Shown here: piece by piece, positions 52,268 through 64,000 of the stretch
Numbering within the stretch: position 1 is the stretch's first letter
How the letters are laid out: each line of letters opens with the position of its first letter
DNA from: Trema orientale
Lineage: Eukaryota > Streptophyta > Magnoliopsida > Rosales > Cannabaceae
Assembly: GCA_002914845.1 (NCBI GenBank)
Contig: JXTC01000044.1
Location: 1-64,000 of the forward strand
Direction: 5' to 3'
DNA length: 64,000 nt
Notes under the pieces: generated by a model
Databases searched by the model: none
Told to the model about the DNA's origin: nothing
Seen by the model: only the letters and a program-made list of their open reading frames with translations
Made by a program: the position numbers and the translations under genes

Positions 52268-55200
52268 ATGTATTTATTCATCTATATTTATCTAGACATT
52301 ATTATATAATTATAATAGATACAAAAAATTAGACATACATAATTACTGATGACTTGATTGATGAAGATAAGGATGAAAGTTTTAGTGTGAAGGAGGAGTA
52401 GGGAGAAGCATAGTACATTGTAATTAAGATCATTGTACAATTATTATATTATTGATAGATTGTTAAAAATAATTTTGTTCCTATTATGTATTGGATTTTA
52501 TTTGTATTTATGATGTAATATTTTATTCTTTTAGATCAAAGGCCTTTAATTTTGTATCTAATTCAAATTATTTTATTTTATTTTTTTCTCTTAGTTACAA
52601 TGATTTTGAGTGGTAAAATAAAAGTAAATTGATATCTTAAAGCAAGTATATAAAATATGTAATTTGTACTATAAAAAAAAAGAAAAAAAAGAGCGTAGCA
52701 ATACCATAAGTATAGAAAAGACATGAGGATAATATCGATACTATTAAAGTACTTTAACATAATCATATTAAAGAAACTCAAAAAAAAAAAGCATGAATTA
52801 TACTACAATTAAAAAAACAACTAAATTAAATTAGATATAAAACTCATAAGTAAATCATAAAATTGTCAGTGTTTATATATATATATATATAATACATATA
52901 TACGATTAACAGCAAAACATAAAAAAAAAACGACATATCCAAAAATTTAATTAATAAGAAACTAAAAACAGGAAAAATCACAAAAAATTTTTTAATCTAT
53001 ACTAAATATTATAAAACATATAATTATAATATAAAAATAAGAAAAACTAAAAAAAAAGGAATTTTAAATTTGTATTATACAAAAACTATTAAACAATAAT
53101 AAGTGATTATCTTTTCATGTTTTAAGTAAATATCATATTATTGTAAAAAATTATTACATAAGTAATATAACAAATACTTTATATATAACTATTAATACTA
53201 TTAATAAATACTCTGTAGTTAACCCGTAGCAAATGCACGGGTTATAAGGCTCGTATTATCTAAAATCAAGGGAAAGAAATGGTCTTCTAGTGCAATTTGT
53301 GCTATAAAGTACACTAGTTAAATAAACCAAAAAAAAAAAAAACAATGTCAAATAAAATATACACTATTTAATCAGCATTAATATAAAACTTCCCTACATA
53401 TAGCATATTAATTATTATAGAATAGAATGAAAATGGGAAAATTAAGCACATGAGAAGGACAACCATGTGAAAAGAAAACAGATGTAGAGGTTTCCTTTGA
53501 TCAATAATTCGGTTAGAGTAAGGCAAGCTTTTGTCTTAGAGGAAAAAAGTTGTACTGTCACCTAAGTGATCGTATTGGTAAGGTCAAAAATTGACACATA
53601 TGATAATTATATACATTGTATGGATCCATGTGCATTTCTCCCATTGTATTGTTTGGATACTGAGAAAGGACACTGAATAATGGATGCTATTTTTAAACAA
53701 TTCTAGTGTTGGAAAGGTACCTGAGTAAAAAACCGATAAATAAAATTTTAAGGCAATGAAAAAAGAAAGATGTGGCAAAGAGAGAGAGAGGGGTTAAAGT
53801 TTGTCTGATGGTGGTTACCTCATGGAGGGATTATGTTCTCTTGCCACATACTTTTGCGTCATATGGAAACCAAAAAGAACAAAATGGAAAGAGATTTAAT
53901 TAACAATAAGGAAATAAGTAAATAAACAAATAATAAATCATCATTATCTATGATAAAAGATTATTGTTCTATTGAGTAATATATGTTAATGTTTGTTATG
54001 GAAAATATGGTGATGCTTGATTAAAGGACATGATTCAATTACCCGTCATTTATTCTTTTTCTTCAATTTATTTTTTTCCTACTAAGTTAAATCGATTAAT
54101 TCATGTTTTAACGAGAAATATTTTGGAAGACTCTTTTAATGTGATTGTTTCAATAAGATCTTGTGAATACATTTTTAGATCAGATTTTTTTGGCCTTCAG
54201 CTGTTTTATCATTTTCGTTTAGGTACTCTTCTTCATTGCTTTTTTTTTTTTCATTTTTATTAATAAAAAATGTCATCTTTAGATAGTCGATGAACATGGG
54301 AGAATTTAGTTTGATCGGGTGCAAATCTAATTAGGATACTTACTTTTCTATTGATGTTCCTTCCTTAATTTTGGTTTAATTTTTTTTCAAAAAAAAGAAG
54401 AATGTGTGATGCTTAATAATTGGTTAATTTATCAAGGTAGACTCAGTGGTATTGACGTACTAATGAAATGATGTATTGTCACTAGTCGTGATATGTATCT
54501 ATAGCGAATACACAGAATGAAAAAAAAAAATGTAATAAATAAATTACTAGTGGATGCAATTTGTAAAAAATGCTATTTATATATATATTTTGGTGATAAT
54601 GGTCACACATATTTTTAGTAGAGGCTATTTGTAAAATTGTCATTTTGAAATAGCAGTTATAAAGAAAGTTTTACTTTATTAACATTTAGAAAAATATTAA
54701 CTTTCTTAAGTTATAATTCAACCACACTTATTTAACCAACTTACAACTAAAATATTCTACTTTACAAAGAATTTTAAAGATATATTTGCAATTTTTTTAG
54801 TGAAAAAAAAATGTCTTCTACACCTTTAAAGGCTCGAATTTTCCTTTGTTAAAGAAAAAAGCTCTAATTTCCCGAATATCCCTAATTCTTGATTATCATA
54901 ATATCATTATATTATTATAAGCAGACAATTTTTCTTTTTATATTGTAATTAATTACGTGAGACTAGCCAGTTCGAGCTCTTCTTTCTCTTATTCTTCTGA
55001 GCACAACTAGAAATAAAATACGGGCTCTACTTGTAATTTCCCTATAAAGAGTGTACTTCATGACCGAATAATGATAGAGGAATGTTAAATACACTTTCTT
55101 TGTCACTTTCTTTTACACTCTTCAGTCTTTTAGTTCAACACATGTATTCTACTATCTAGTTTAATATTTTAATAATGCAATAAATCAAAGTAGAATCCAC

Positions 55201-56668
55201 ATGTCAAACTGAGATTGAGAAAAATGCAAAAGAAATATGAAAGAGAGTGCAATTAGTCTTTCTCATAATGATATACATATTTAGTTGTAGACAATAAAAC
55301 TCACCAGTGCATGCATGCATCATCAGTGTAGCCAGGGTAGGGACCATTAAATTTGAAGTGTAACTATCAATATCAGTCTTTATTATTATTCTTTTTAAAA
55401 CCACTAATATTATTCTAGCCATTAGATTAAAATCTAATGACCTAAATTAAAGAATCCATCCATGGAGTAAAAATAAAAATTTCTATTGAAACATCACCCT
55501 ATAATTTATTGATAAGTTTTTATTCTTTTAAGGATAATTGCTATAGTCGCTTATAGTTTATTATGCACTTTCTTTATAACATATAGTAAAAGTTATGTTT
55601 ATTAAAAAGAAATGAGAAAAGTTTTCATTATACTATTGAATTTCTTTTCTTCTTTTTTTCATAATATCTTTGAGCGAAATAGAAAAATTATGGTATTTAA
55701 CTATGGAAGATCATCAATAAGCTAATAAAAATAGGGAAGAATAAAAAAAAAAAAAAGAGGTTTTAAAAACTAATAGATAGTAAAGTATTAGGTGGTGGGA
55801 AAAGAAAAGTTTTAAAAAAATATTTATTAATGGGTATTTTTGTACTTAATGAAAATTTAAAAGGCGTGTCAAAAGAAATTTTAAAAACTTAAAATTTTAT
55901 AAGGTGTGTATTTAAAAAAGAGGGTAGGGAGAAGAAAAATAGGAGTGACAATAGAACCACCCAAAAATCAATCTAAGTCTATCAATTTTCACAAATTCTC
56001 AAGAGTATTATTTTATAGAGTCCAAATTTTAAGTTTAAATTACACAATATTTGTCTACAATTCATCCTTACTCTAAATATATTAATTTATTTTAAAAATT
56101 AAGGGCAATTTAGTAATTTTATCTCAATTACCAAGTCTTACCACTTTTCTCGTCGCTTTGGAGAAGATAAATTTTGGTAAATCCCACTATTAAAATTTTT
56201 CTTTCCTTTTTCTCATAAAAAAAAATATTTTCCTTTTACAATCTATCTTATTTTCTCTCTTACCAAATAAGATAACTTTTACTTTGCATCCAATTTTCCC
56301 TTTTTCCCTCTAGCAAACATAGCTTAGTTAATTCAAGACATTTCCAATCCAAACCAAAAAAATTAATGGTCCAAATTTATAGTATTTCATCATCTTATTA
56401 ACACGTGTAACTATCAGTTAAATATAAACACTTGAAGTCTTGAACGTAAGTATGTTAATAATATAATAGCAGATGGAAAATCTATAATTAAAAATGATAC
56501 ATATATATATATTTTTTGGAGTGATATGGTACGAAATTCAGTGAGAGTGGAAGCAGCCAATGGAAGCAAATCACGGTTTTGTACCAAATCCCTCGGAAGG
56601 ACGGCTCGAGCGCATTGGGAATCGGACAGACGTTGGCATGGGTGAGGAGCATCGCAAGATCCTCTTTA

Positions 56669-56707
56669 CACGTGTACTCATCCTGGGCCCACACTCTCCG
56701 CCACGTG
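56669..56707 (+). promoter_or_regulatory. Two G-boxes and a TGGGCC motif in the SPS upstream region
   Basis: Perfect CACGTG cores lie at 56669-56674 and 56702-56707, 33 bp apart, with TGGGCC between them, about 440-475 bp upstream of the SPS ATG. G-boxes bind bZIP and bHLH factors (light, ABA and PIF signalling), which would suit a diurnally controlled sucrose-synthesis gene. The following 56710-57144 is GA/CT-rich and A-rich DNA and probably contains the transcription start and leader. Confidence 0.45.
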
Positions 56708-57144
56708 GCTCTCTCTCATCGCTCTCTCAGACTCGCTCACTCTCTCCTCACAATCACACAAAAAGAAGAACAAACAAAAAACTTGATAATGAGAGCTACT
56801 CTCATGGTGGTTTTTGTGTTACGTTATTGACGCTCCGAGAAAATTCCCGGAAAACCCAAAATTTTCTTCTCTTTTCCGAGAAAATAAGAGACACCCAGAA
56901 AAGACCTCGACAAGGAATAGCTGCATGCATGTAGTGTTCATATGCCTTTTTATATAAGACTTCGCTTACACCAAAAAAAAAAAAAAAAAGAAGAAAACCC
57001 CATGTTTTTACTAAAAAGAGCCATTTTCTGAAAGCGTGGTTTTTTCTTTCTTTTTTGTTTTTTTAGTACTAACTGTATGACTGGTTTTGATATAGGAAAC
57101 CCAGATTATTTTCTCGAGAAAGTAGGTGAGAAAGTGCGGGAAAA

Positions 57145-60100
57145 ATGGCTGGGAACGAGTGGATTAATGGGTACCTGGAAGCCATACTGGACAGTGGAGC
57201 TTCGGCCATTGAAGAGCAGCAGAAGCCAACGCCTGTGAATTTGAGAGAGAGAGGCCATTTCAACCCGACCAAGTACTTCGTGGAGGAGGTGGTGACAGGG
57301 GTCGACGAGTCCGACCTCCACCGTACATGGATCAAAGTCGTCGCCACGCGCAACACGCGCGAGCGCAGCTCCAGGCTCGAGAACATGTGCTGGCGTATTT
57401 GGCACCTTACCCGCAAGAAGAAGCAGGTTCTTGATTTTTTTTTTTGGGTGTGCTCTTCCCATTTTGTGTTCGTTTCATCGAGTCTAAAGAAGGGTCATTT
57501 TTGTAATTTTATAAGATTGGCTTGGAAGTTGGAACTTTCAAATGGGTGTGTTTGTTTTCTGAGATTATTTCTTGAATGGCTACATGATTTCTTGTGGTTA
57601 GCTATCATGTTACTCTGAATGGGTTGAAATTGGCTTGGATTAAGATTCTTGATTTGTCACAAACAAGGGTCACCTCGATTATAGGTATATATACTCAAAT
57701 ACCATACTCAAATCCTTATTTATATATAGATGTTTGTATTAAGTATATATTTCGTGGGTACTAATTTCAAAGTGATGCCATAAAGTGAGTATTAAATTCA
57801 TATATAGGTTGATGTTTGAGATCACAAGATATCAAAATTGCATCTCAAATATCTATGTGGGATCACACTTTGGGTAGACACTAAATGCTATATGTTTAAC
57901 TATAATGCCTGCTAAGTACTCGCCAAAATTGTGAAGCCTCTAAAAGAATGGAAGGGGTTATCCTTTTTTTTTCCAACTGGTTGATTAATATTTGGTAAAA
58001 ATTTTCAGAGCCCTTCTACCCTTGTAGTTAATTTCCATTGTCGCCGATGGCCACTGCAAGGGAACAAACTCGAAAATGTTCCGGAAAAAAAAATGGTAGG
58101 TTGACTGAAATGCCTGATTATGAATTTGTGTGTTTGCTATATGTAGTTGGAATGGGAGCAACTACAACGGCTGGCACACCGTAGGTGGGAGCGCGAACAA
58201 GGACGCAAGGATGCAACCGAAGACATGTCAGAAGACTTGTCTGAGGGAGAGAAAGGAGATGGTTTGGGGGAGATGGTACCTTGTGAGACTCCAAGGAAGA
58301 GGTTCCAGCGTAACATTTCCAACCTGGAAGTATGGTCAGATGATAAAAAGGAAAAGAAACTTTATATTGTCCTTATCAGGTATTATTTTCTCTCTTGTGT
58401 TTAAGTTTAGGGGTGTTCAAAAAAACTGCCAAACCGTGGAAACCGCCCAATCCAATCCAAACCGCCCAATCCGCGCGGTTTTTTTTCTTAAATGGCCGGT
58501 TACGGATTAGAAAATATGAAAGCCGACTTGGCCGGTTTGGTTTTCGGTTTTAGAAAAATTCGGTCGGATTCAAACCAAACCGGCCAATAAGTTTGTATAT
58601 GTATTTTTTTTTAATGTATATTAATAGTTAAAAATTTAAGCTTATTCATTCTAATTGAGTAATGATTAGTCTTAGCTTATTTAGGACTATGTTACTTAAG
58701 ACTCTTATAATATTTTAGACTTTAAGTCTTATTGTTGTGATATGTTTAAGATTAAAGACTTTAAGTTTACTATTCAATTTTGATTAAGTTGTAAGTTGTA
58801 ACTAAAATTTAAGTTTACTATGACTTTCGATTTGGTTATAGCTTTTAACTATGTTATGGTTTCGTTTTATATTTGGACTTTATATTTTAGATGAAATATG
58901 ATTATGATATGAGCTTAGTTGATATTGTATTAATTCAAATTTTGTAAGTTTTCAAACCGCGGAAACCGCCCAAACCGGCCGCAAAAATGTAGGTGCGGTT
59001 TAGCCGGTTTGAATCGACAAACTCAAACCGCACGGATTGATAAACCGGCCAAATCGCACATTCGGATTGGTTTCTGGATTGACGATTTAGACCGTCCAAA
59101 CCGGCCATGAACACCCCTATTTAAGTTTCTTATTTTAAAGACATATTATTCTTCAATCAAGAAATAAGTTTCTTGGTAGTGAATTCATTCTTGGTATATC
59201 TGGGAATTTCACAACTGAATTTTTAGTGTGCCAGAGACATTTCAATTGCACAGGAATAACCCATGATTTAGATAATTACAATTCTTGTTTTCTTAATAGA
59301 GAATCAATAAGTCTGTCATCTTTTCTTTTGATCTTGTACATGCCCCCTGATTCTTGTACATATTTATTACGCTATATGAGTCTTAATTACGAGTAACAAC
59401 TTTGTTCATGTGCAGTTTGCATGGTTTGGTACGAGGAGAAAACATGGAGCTTGGTCGAGATTCTGATACCGGTGGGCAGGTATCTTCTGGCCAATGGCCC
59501 AATGGCCATGGTATCCTTTAGTGGATAAATGGTTCTAATTTTCAGGTATTCCTTTCATGATGTACCTCTGTGTTTATTTATGCCCTTATGAAAAATCATA
59601 ACAGGTCAAATACGTGGTGGAGCTCGCTCGAGCTCTTGCTAGGATGCCTGGGGTTTACAGGGTGGATCTCTTTACTCGCCAAATTTCTTCTTCAGATGTT
59701 GATTGGAGCTATGGTGAGCCAACAGAGATGCTAACTGCTGGCCTTGATGATGCTGATGGCATTGATGTAGGAGAGAGCAGCGATGTAGGAGAGAGCAGCG
59801 GGGCATATATTATAAGGATCCCCTTTGGTCCTCGTGATAAGTACCTGAGCAAAGAATTACTCTGGCCTTATATTCAAGAATTTGTAGATGGAGCTCTAGC
59901 TCACATTCTTAATATGTCAAAAGTTTTGGCTGAACAAATTGGCGGTGGCCAACCCATTTGGCCATATGTGATTCATGGCCATTATGCAGATGCAGGGGAT
60001 AGCGCTGCTCTTCTTTCGGGTGCTTTAAATGTTCCAATGGTTCTAACTGGACACTCACTTGGGAGAAACAAGCTTGAACAGCTTCTCAAGCAAGGACGCC

Positions 60101-63100
60101 AATCAAAGGAGGACATCAATTCAACGTATAGGATCATGAGAAGGATAGAAGGAGAAGAACTTTCACTTGATGCTGCGGAACTTGTCATTACAAGTACTAA
60201 ACAGGAGATTGAAGAACAATGGGGACTTTATGATGGGTTTGATGTGAAGCTTGAGAAAGTTCTACGCGCTCGTGCTAGACGAGGGGTCAATTGCCATGGG
60301 AGATTCATGCCAAGGATGGTGGTAAGTTGTGATAGTACGGAAGTGGGAATCAGTTCTTGTTGCTTACTTACGTGACTACATTGTCTCTCCCCCTACCAAT
60401 TATAAGTACTAAGACAGAGCTTCTATGTAGGTCATTCCTCCTGGCATGGACTTCAGCAATGTAGTGGTGCAAGAAGATGGCCCTGAAGTTGATGGGGAAC
60501 TAACACAACTTATTGGTGGTACGGATGGATCTTCACCAAAAGCAATTCCAACAATATGGTCAGAAGTGAGTGTCTGGTTTGTGTTACTTCATATTAGCAT
60601 TTGTGATATTTGATTCTTTTTGTTGCCTTCTGATAACTTTCTTTTGGTAGGTGATGCGGTTTCTTACAAACCCTCATAAGCCAATGATCTTGGCTTTATC
60701 AAGGCCAGATCCAAAGAAGAACATAACCACTCTTTTGAAGGCATTTGGAGAATGTCGTCCACTAAGAGAACTTGCTAATCTTGTAAGTATTTTTTTTTTC
60801 AATACTCTATTAGTTTTCAGAAAATGCCATCCAAAAATGTCAGCAATAAAACCAATGTGCTTCTAAACAGACACTGATTATGGGGAATAGAGACAATATA
60901 GATGAGATGTCTGGTGGAAATGCTAGTGTGCTTACTACAGTGTTGAAACTAATTGACAAGTATGATTTATATGGACAAGTAGCCTATCCAAAGCATCACA
61001 AGCAGTCTGATGTACCTGATATATACCGGCTTGCAGCAAAGACAAAGGTTATCGGAAGTGAATAATTTCTAGTGGTAGCTTCTTTTTCTTTTTCATTTTC
61101 TTTTCACTTGAAAATTGAATGAGTGGTTGAAAATATGGCAGGGAGTCTTCATAAATCCAGCATTAGTGGAGCCTTTTGGTCTAACTTTGATTGAGGTTTG
61201 TTTTCATTCAGTACCATCCTTTTCTTTTGGGAGCATTAGTTTCTCCATAAAGCTGCAAGTTTGGTTCAATTTATGTTTGAAATTACTCAGGCAGCAGCAC
61301 ACGGGCTTCCAATGGTGGCTACGAAAAATGGTGGACCAGTTGACATTCATCGGGTAAATATTATCTCTCTTTTAATCTTCCATCTCATTACGCGCTGTGG
61401 TAGACATTAAAGTTATGAAGTGGACCTTTCAAGTATCTCGTTCTCCTAGAAGGCTACTGAAAAAACAAACTCAGGGACTCTTTTCAGCTACAGTTGTGGC
61501 TGTAGTGGTTATTCTAGATTTAAACATTCTGGTTTCAACCTTCTTTTTTCTTGGCAAATGAGTATAGGTTGATATATTTAAGAAGTACTAAATGATATTT
61601 GCTATTGTGCATTTTAGGCCCTGAACAATGGTTTGCTTGTGGACCCCCATGATCAGCAAGAAATTGCTGCTGCACTGCTCAAGTTGTTATCAGAGAAGAA
61701 CTTGTGGCATGACTGCAGAAAGAATGGTTGGAAAAACATACACCTTTTCTCATGGCCGGAACACTGTCGTACTTACTTAACTAGGGTGGCGGCCTGTCGC
61801 ATGAGGCACCCACAATGGCAAACCGACACCCCAGGAGATGAGATAGTTGCTGAGGAGTCTCTCAATGATTCACTTAAAGATGTTCAAGATATGTCGCTTA
61901 GGCTCTCAGTTGATGGAGAAAAATCTTCATTGAATGGATCTTTTGATGTTTCTTCTGCTGTTGCTGACCCCGAGCTGCAAGATCAAGTGAAACGGATCTT
62001 GAGCAAGATAAAGAAGCCAGAATTTGGTCCAACTGATAACGATGCCAGGAGAGAGCATCTTGAGTACGTGCCAAGCAAGTATCCCATGTTAAGGCGGAGG
62101 CGTAAATTGATAGTTATAGCACTTGATTGCTACGACAGCAGTGGAGCGCCTGACAAGAAGATGATTCATATAGTGCAAGAGATAATTAAGGCTATACGCT
62201 TAGACACTCAAATTGCCAGAGTCTCGGGTTTTGCTTTATCAACAGCTATGCCAGTGTCAGAAACAATTGAATTCTTGAAGTCGGGGAGGATTCAGGCAAA
62301 TGAGTTTGATGCATTGATTTGCAGCAGTGGAAGTGAATTATACTACCCTGGTACTTATACAGAGGAAGATGGAAAGCTTTTCCCTGATCCAGATTATGCG
62401 TCACACATTGACTACCACTGGGGATGTGAAGGGTTAAAGAAAACCGTGTGGAAGCTGTTGAATACAATTGAAGGGAAAGAAAAATCAGATCACTCCTCCA
62501 GCCCCATTGTGGAGGATTTAAAATCAAGTAACACACATTGCATCTCGTACCTAATAAAGGATCCCAGTAAGGTATATTATATTAAGTTTGCTAATGAGAG
62601 AGTTTACAGTTAAGCTAAAAGTTTGATTTCATTTTGGATTATATTCAAGATCATTATCTTTTGCAGGTAAGGAAAGTGGATGATTTGAGGCAGAAGCTGA
62701 GGATGCGGGGCCTACGTTGCCATCCTATGTACTGCAGGAACTCAACAAGAGTGCAAGTTATTCCTTTACTTGCATCTCGAGCCCAGGCACTAAGGTACTC
62801 CTGTTAATTCTATGTACACTCGAAACTATGATAGTTGACCAATATAATATATGGAGGCACGCTGGTTATGAAAGTATATTTGCTCCCTTACCCCATACTA
62901 ACGAATTTTTTCAGTGTTCACCCACTATAATGTGTGTTTTAGCCTATTCTGTCTTATAATATTCGCAAGAGAAGCAACTAAGATTCATGGACTTCAAGCC
63001 CCAAAAAAAAGAACAAACGTCAACATCTATAAAAGTTGGCACTGATACCATTTCAATCTATGTATTCTTAGCTCTCGCTTAAAGCTGTGAGTTTAAACTA

Positions 63101-64000
63101 CCAAGGCCAATTAAACAATATTCTTAAAACCAATTTGAGAAATGGTTTCTGACAATGTCTATAGAAAGAATTTAGTTTTAAAAATGGTTTCTGACGTGTC
63201 TATGCAAAGAATCTTCCTTTTGGTGCCAGAAGGAAATAGGTTTTGGCAGCAAGCTCCCCTTATAGACTTTCCCAAATGACTACTCAGTCTCCACTTGTTC
63301 AATTTTTTACTGTCTAGTGTCTTGTAAGGATATCTTTAGTTTATTATACGCTGATTAAAACCAAATTGCTTTAGCTAGTTGGTACCATACAGCTGCACAC
63401 ATGTAAATATCAACTTTTAACCCCTCCAAAATATATTTATATCACATCAGTAAGTGGCAGGTGACTAACTAAATTAAAAGCATAATACAGTCAGCTGTAC
63501 TTCTCAATGATCTGTTCTGATACTGACACAGGCACAAACCTTCTTTACTCATGGTGGAGATCCACCTGGTGTCTTCAACATTGAGATACTTGGAAAACTG
63601 GACATGTTTTTTGTTGGTTGAAATAAGTAAATATGTGTGTAAATCTATGGAACATCGAGAAAAAAGAGATCAACTCCTATGTACTTCTTATTTGGAAAAT
63701 CTATCAGTATATGGAATACTCAAGGTGTGACTATGATCAAGTTTGGAAAAACATTTGCTTTCTGATTCTTATAGGTACTTGTTTGTGCGTTGGAGATTAA
63801 ACGTGGCGAACATGTTTGTGTTCCTTGGCGAAAGCGGAGACACCGATTTCGAGGAGATGATATCGGGGACTCATGAGACTATAATAATGAAAGGAGTGGC
63901 TGTTAAGGGCTCAGAAGAGCTGCTCAGAACATCAGGAAGCTATCTGAGAGATGACATTGTCCCTCCTGAGACGCCACTTGTCACCTTCGTCGATGGGGAA
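57145..64000 (+). CDS. SPS3F: Sucrose-phosphate synthase, SPS3F-like (B family), 3' end beyond window
   Basis: Cytosolic enzyme making sucrose-6-phosphate from UDP-glucose and fructose-6-phosphate. Exons: 57145-57426, 58147-58379, 59416-59479, 59605-60321, 60431-60565, 60651-60782, 60871-61047, 61142-61195, 61291-61353, 61618-62571, 62667-62794, 63775-64000 (open at the edge). They join in frame to 1,055 aa, so only a short tail is missing. The glucosyltransferase domain starts near [14 protein letters not shown]; the GT-B E-x7-E motif is EPFGLTLIE (590-598). The C-terminal phosphatase-like domain begins near IVIALDCYD (784-792). Ser152 in RNISNLEVW matches the position of the regulatory light-dark phosphoserine (spinach Ser158). 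The start [15 protein letters not shown] is typical of the family. The B-type call rests on remembered SPS3F sequence. The DVGESS loop is duplicated (247-258). Intron 2 holds a hAT element. Confidence 0.95.
58408..59119. mobile_element. 712-bp non-autonomous hAT element in SPS intron 2
   Basis: Perfect 12-bp inverted termini TAGGGGTGTTCA and TGAACACCCCTA, flanked by perfect 8-bp target duplications TTTAAGTT at 58400-58407 and 59120-59127: the full hAT signature. Both sub-terminal regions (58420-58590 and 58955-59105) are packed with AAACCG/CGGTTT and GGCCGGTTT motifs in both orientations, while the middle is plain AT-rich. It has no open frame for a transposase. Perfect ends suggest a fairly recent insertion. 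Confidence 0.95.
59764..59799 (+). repeat. In-frame 18-bp tandem duplication in SPS exon 4
   Basis: GATGTAGGAGAGAGCAGC occurs twice without a break (59764-59781 and 59782-59799), duplicating six residues, DVGESS. Because the repeat is perfect at DNA level the duplication is probably recent. It lies in an acidic loop between conserved blocks of the glucosyltransferase domain. Confidence 0.95.

Larger units (their letters stand above)
49145..56480. other. Gene-poor AT-rich region
   Basis: About 7.3 kb with no gene recognised on either strand; the open frames are short and low in complexity. It contains a (TA)n tract at 52223-52264, a 16-base C-run at 50784-50799, a GA-repeat near 49987-50005, a cluster of related GTTACCTCAAGTAAC-like units at 51000-51105, and a hairpin AACCCGT...ACGGGTT at 53221-53243. 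It is probably a mix of old transposon relics. Confidence 0.55.

Noticed and set aside
53221..53243. Hairpin AACCCGT...ACGGGTT resembling a Helitron 3' terminus
   Set aside because: No CTRR follows at the proper distance and no TC-type 5' end was found, so a Helitron cannot be supported.
56560..56934. Open frame of 124 codons upstream of SPS
   Set aside because: Composition and position fit promoter/leader DNA, and no protein family is recognisable.
58130..58510. Frames overlapping SPS exon 2 in other phases
   Set aside because: They are shadows of the true exon, which continues the SPS protein.

Overview
This window is nuclear DNA from a flowering plant, most likely a eudicot; the species cannot be named from the sequence. 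The evidence is intron-rich genes with GT-AG splice sites, AT-rich introns and spacers, and plant gene families with organelle or secretory targeting. It also carries plant-type transposons: LINE tails, LTR pieces, hAT, Harbinger and MITE copies. One ambiguous base (N) lies at 1082.

Four protein-coding genes could be reconstructed exon by exon, all with an unbroken frame across the joined exons. (1) 349-13787, +: a secreted GH35 beta-galactosidase of the BGAL9 type, 19 exons, 891 aa, with a C-terminal SUEL lectin domain. (2) 16064-20535, +: adenylosuccinate lyase of purine synthesis, 10 exons, 533 aa, with an organelle-targeting-like leader. (3) 32721-44550, -: a METTL13-like double methyltransferase (eEF1A methyltransferase family), 16 exons, 772 aa. 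(4) 57145 to the window edge, +: sucrose-phosphate synthase of the SPS3F (B) type, 12 exons visible, about 1055 aa, with only the C-terminal tail missing. These are unrelated housekeeping or carbohydrate genes and do not form a pathway cluster.

The spacers and large introns are transposon territory. Between 20.6 and 30.5 kb lie a Copia-like LTR with its primer-binding site, a 1.53 kb solo LTR nested inside that LTR, a 2.2 kb hAT-like element, a second LTR-like block and a short foldback MITE. A decayed RFL-like PPR pseudogene follows at 30.5-31.7 kb. The METTL13-like gene carries a 1.3 kb LINE and a roughly 0.5 kb MITE in its introns. The lyase gene carries a short LINE remnant, the galactosidase gene a 464-bp MITE, and the SPS gene a 712-bp non-autonomous hAT. 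Between the METTL13-like and SPS genes is a 2.8 kb PIF/Harbinger-like element that also holds a PPR gene fragment. The 49.1-56.5 kb stretch is AT-rich and gene-poor.

I did not find a new multi-gene system. The most distinctive observations are the Harbinger-like element carrying a PPR fragment, the nested solo LTR, the long hAT derivative packed with sub-terminal CCGGTTT motifs inside SPS, and two simple in-frame repeat expansions in conserved enzymes.
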